NCBI GenBank assembly: GCA_963811605.1
Contig: CAWESA010000010.1
Span: 1,116,001 to 1,180,000, forward strand
DNA length: 64,000 nt
DNA from: CAVQLX01 sp963811605
Lineage (GTDB): Bacteria > Desulfobacterota > Binatia > DP-6
Reading direction: 5' to 3'
Below are positions 61,043 to 64,000 of the stretch, piece by piece; position 1 is the first letter of the stretch; the number at the start of each line of letters is the position of its first letter. The position numbers and the translations under genes were made by a program. The notes under the pieces were generated by a model. That model saw nothing but the letters and a program-made list of their open reading frames with translations. It was not told where the DNA came from and ran no database searches.

Positions 61043-61078
61043 GGGCGACGCGCTCGACGCTACACGAGCGCGTCGCCC
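61043..61078 (-). terminator. 14-bp perfect hairpin between the dehydrogenase and release-factor genes
   Basis: GGGCGACGCGCTCG (61043-61056) and its exact complement (61065-61078) flank an 8-nt loop. It lies between the dehydrogenase stop at 61090 and the release-factor start at 61042. On the minus strand the loop contains TAGCGT, a possible -10 for the downstream gene. It probably ends transcription of the dehydrogenase gene; no T-run follows. Confidence 0.6.
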
Positions 61079-61089
61079 GATGCATGCGC

Positions 61090-62892
61090 TCAGCTTCCCG
61101 GAACGATCCGGTACACCTTGCCCTGGCCGGCCGCGCCACCGCCGTAGTCGACGATGTAGAGCTCGCCGCGCGCGTCCTCTCCGAACGAGCTCACCCCGCC
61201 GCCGGTGCCGACGTCGCCGGTGCGATCCTGCTGGTTCTGCGCGGTTCCACCGGAGACGCCCTTGAAGGTGCGGATGAAGCCGGAGCAGATGTCGGAGTAG
61301 AAGTAGGTGCCGCGCAGGTCCGGCATGCGGCAGCCACGGTAGACGTAGCCCCCGGTGATCGAGCAACCCTGCGTGTGGTCGTACTCGACCACGGGGAAGG
61401 TGAACCCGCTCGAGCTCGGGCACGAGCCGGGGGAGCTGGGGGGCGGGTAGGATGCGCTGCCCTCGCAGACGTTCCAGCCGTAGTTCTCGCCGCCGCCGCT
61501 CGACGCCGGCTGCACGTCCACCTCCTCGACGTTGCCCTGGCCGACGTCGGCGATGTAGAGGTCGCCGGTACCCCGGTCGAAGCTCCAGCGCCAGGGATTG
61601 CGGAGGCCGTAGGCCCAGATCTCGTCGAGGCCGGCGACGCCGACGAACGGATTCGACGGCGGGACCGTGTACGTCGGCGCGTTCACGTCGATCCGGAGCA
61701 TCTTGCCGAGCAGCGTGTTCAGGTTCTGGCCGTTCCCTTGCGGGTCGCCGCCGCTCCCCCCGTCGCCGAAACCGGCGTAGAGGTAGCCGTCGGGACCGAA
61801 GGCGATGTTGCCGCCGTTGTGGTTGGCGAACGGCTGGGTCACGCCGAGGATTAGCGTGCCGGTCGTGTTCGCGACGTCCGGATTGGCGCTCACGGTGTAG
61901 CGCCGGATCTCGGAGTTGCCGCTGTTGTTCGTGTAGCTCAGGTAGAAGACGCCGCTGGTGGCGTAGTCGGAGGCGAACGCCATGCCGAGCAGCCCCTGCT
62001 CGCCGCAGCAGGACGACACTCCGGTCACGTCGATGAACGGGGTCGGCAGCAGCGAGCCGTTCTTGACGATGCGCACCAGGCCGTTCTGCTCGAGGATGAA
62101 GAGGCGACTCGTGTCGAGGGGAGGTGCCGTGACGAAGAGCGGCATGGTGAGGCCGCCCTGGACGAGCACCGTGTCGAGCACGGTACCCGAGACGGTCGGG
62201 ATGCCGTCGCACAGCGCCGACGCGTTCTCCAGCTGACACGTGGCGGAGCAGCCGTCACCGCTCGTGGTGCCGCCGTCGTCGCACTGCTCGCTGCCTTCCA
62301 CGACCCCGTTGCCGCACACCGCGGGCGGAGGCGGCGCACAGCTCTGCGGGGCCGGCGCGAGCTTCGCCCGCACCTTGCCGACCTCGTTGTCGTCGAACGT
62401 CGTGAAGCGCGCGCAGTAGTCGTCGCCGCCCACCGTGAGGCGAACGTCGATCGTTCCCTGCGGCTGCGTGATGGTATAGCTCCAGCCGCTCTTGCCGCCC
62501 GCGATCGAGAGCGTGCCGCCGTTCTTGCCGGACTTGAGCGTGATCGTCTTGATGCCGTCCGAGCGCAGCGCGTCCTTGAACTTGTAGCCCTTGCTGCCCG
62601 CCGGCTTGCCGAGCCCCCTCCACAGGGCCGCCGGCAGGGGGATTGCATCGGTGCTGCCGTCGCCCGGGTTGGCGCCCATCACCTCGAGGGTGGCTCCGAC
62701 CGCGGTGGGATCGGCGCCGCCGGCGGGATCGATGGCCAGGTCTCGCGACGCCTTGAACTTGAAGCTCCGACCATCGGGCTTGCCGGCCGGATCCTTCATG
62801 GACAGGCGATCGCCCTCGATGGGGTGATCGACGGCAACGGCCGAGCCGGCGACGCACAGGGCCAGCGCGACGGCGACAGGGGCATGGCGCAT
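61090..62892 (-). CDS. Secreted glucose/sorbosone dehydrogenase-like protein with the shared domain and a Cys-rich repeat
   Basis: A 600-residue exported protein. The signal peptide (1-20) is followed by a copy of the shared secreted domain (about 26-165: LSMKDPAGKPDGRSFKFK, DPTAVGATLEVMG, GGTLSIAGGKSGW). A myxobacterial-type Cys repeat (VCGNGVVEGSEQCDDG and GDGCSATC, about 192-219) comes next. The rest (225-600) is a glucose/sorbosone dehydrogenase beta-propeller (LFILEQNGLVRIV, GLLGMAFASDY, LRNPWRWSFD), a PQQ-linked type. AAAGGA precedes the ATG at 62892. It would oxidise a sugar or related compound outside the inner membrane. Confidence 0.88.
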   Translation of the reverse strand: MRHAPVAVALALCVAGSAVAVDHPIEGDRLSMKDPAGKPDGRSFKFKASRDLAIDPAGGADPTAVGATLEVMGANPGDGSTDAIPLPAALWRGLGKPAGSKGYKFKDALRSDGIKTITLKSGKNGGTLSIAGGKSGWSYTITQPQGTIDVRLTVGGDDYCARFTTFDDNEVGKVRAKLAPAPQSCAPPPPAVCGNGVVEGSEQCDDGGTTSGDGCSATCQLENASALCDGIPTVSGTVLDTVLVQGGLTMPLFVTAPPLDTSRLFILEQNGLVRIVKNGSLLPTPFIDVTGVSSCCGEQGLLGMAFASDYATSGVFYLSYTNNSGNSEIRRYTVSANPDVANTTGTLILGVTQPFANHNGGNIAFGPDGYLYAGFGDGGSGGDPQGNGQNLNTLLGKMLRIDVNAPTYTVPPSNPFVGVAGLDEIWAYGLRNPWRWSFDRGTGDLYIADVGQGNVEEVDVQPASSGGGENYGWNVCEGSASYPPPSSPGSCPSSSGFTFPVVEYDHTQGCSITGGYVYRGCRMPDLRGTYFYSDICSGFIRTFKGVSGGTAQNQQDRTGDVGTGGGVSSFGEDARGELYIVDYGGGAAGQGKVYRIVPGS

Positions 62893-62936
62893 GGGTTGTC
62901 CTTTCAGGAGGGTCGGATGCACTGCCCCCCACACGG

Positions 62937-62952
62937 TGTTCGTACAAGAACA
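62937..62952. promoter_or_regulatory. Inverted repeat TGTTC-N6-GAACA upstream of the secreted dehydrogenase
   Basis: Exact 5-bp arms separated by 6 nt, located 45 nt before the dehydrogenase ATG in a locally AT-richer stretch. It may be an operator; the pattern does not match a regulator I can name. Confidence 0.25.
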
Positions 62953-63052
62953 TCGTCGCAGGGGTCAACGCGCTTCTGCGGCTGCCGCGGTGATTTCACC
63001 GTGACGACGCGGCGCGGTTGACAAGCGGGACGGGCGGTGAACCATCCGACCG

Positions 63053-64000
<948 letters not shown>

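Overview
The window is a dense, very GC-rich bacterial chromosome segment. It holds about 57 protein-coding genes, almost no intergenic DNA above 250 bp, and no rRNA, tRNA, CRISPR array, insertion sequence or phage gene that I can see. Lipoproteins, an Slp-type outer-membrane lipoprotein, a Spy/CpxP-like periplasmic protein, haem A synthase and many acyl-CoA genes point to an aerobic, Gram-negative, environmental bacterium. A recurring secreted domain and a myxobacterial-type Cys-rich repeat suggest an uncultured lineage near the old Deltaproteobacteria (Binatota or Myxococcota are my guesses). That placement is inference, not something the sequence proves.

Layout. 1-9145: end of an M48 protease, a TylF-type methyltransferase, then two leftward operons. 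The first is a protease-dead HtrA homologue, a ThDP decarboxylase and an acyl-CoA ligase. The second is an alcohol dehydrogenase, a thioesterase, YceI and a Cys-less thiolase. 9244-14085: pabB-pabC, an APC permease and a beta-lactamase-fold hydrolase. 14217-17862: two paralogous membrane histidine kinases around one LuxR-type response regulator; the second kinase is frameshifted. 17908-24076: ClC channel with CBS domains, a di-iron ferritin-like oxygenase with its FadR-type repressor, DUF2007, a VTT membrane protein, an HNH nuclease and haem A synthase. 24230-26216: EF-hand protein, ECF sigma, anti-sigma and Spy/CpxP-like protein. 26286-31033: an Opp-type ABC transporter without ATPases, with a PhnB-like gene inserted in it. 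31045-34756: Nudix, metallophosphoesterase and a phosphatase-TPR lipoprotein. 34764-41694: three secreted proteins that share one uncharacterised C-terminal domain. 41930-46190: DUF2723 glycosyltransferase, two small envelope proteins and an LCAD-like dehydrogenase with a TetR regulator. 46238-55412: SppA, HAD phosphatase, acyl-CoA dehydrogenase, AsnRS, coiled-coil and small membrane proteins, thiolase with an HMG-CoA-synthase/DUF35 fusion, and aroD. 55409-64000: an orphan MscS-type N-domain, a Cys-cluster protein, ALDH, a large acyl-CoA dehydrogenase, Slp, an RF-1-like release factor, a sugar dehydrogenase carrying the shared secreted domain, and a truncated DUF255 thioredoxin-fold protein.

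The signals I would follow first are the shared secreted domain in four proteins (with two sevenfold-repeat, probably beta-propeller, proteins), the triad-less HtrA homologue, the Cys-less condensing enzymes next to a thiolase, and a repeated promoter geometry. In that geometry a TA-starting -10-like hexamer sits 5 to 9 nt before the start codon of genes that lack a Shine-Dalgarno sequence, which suggests widespread leaderless transcription. It also helps choose several start codons.
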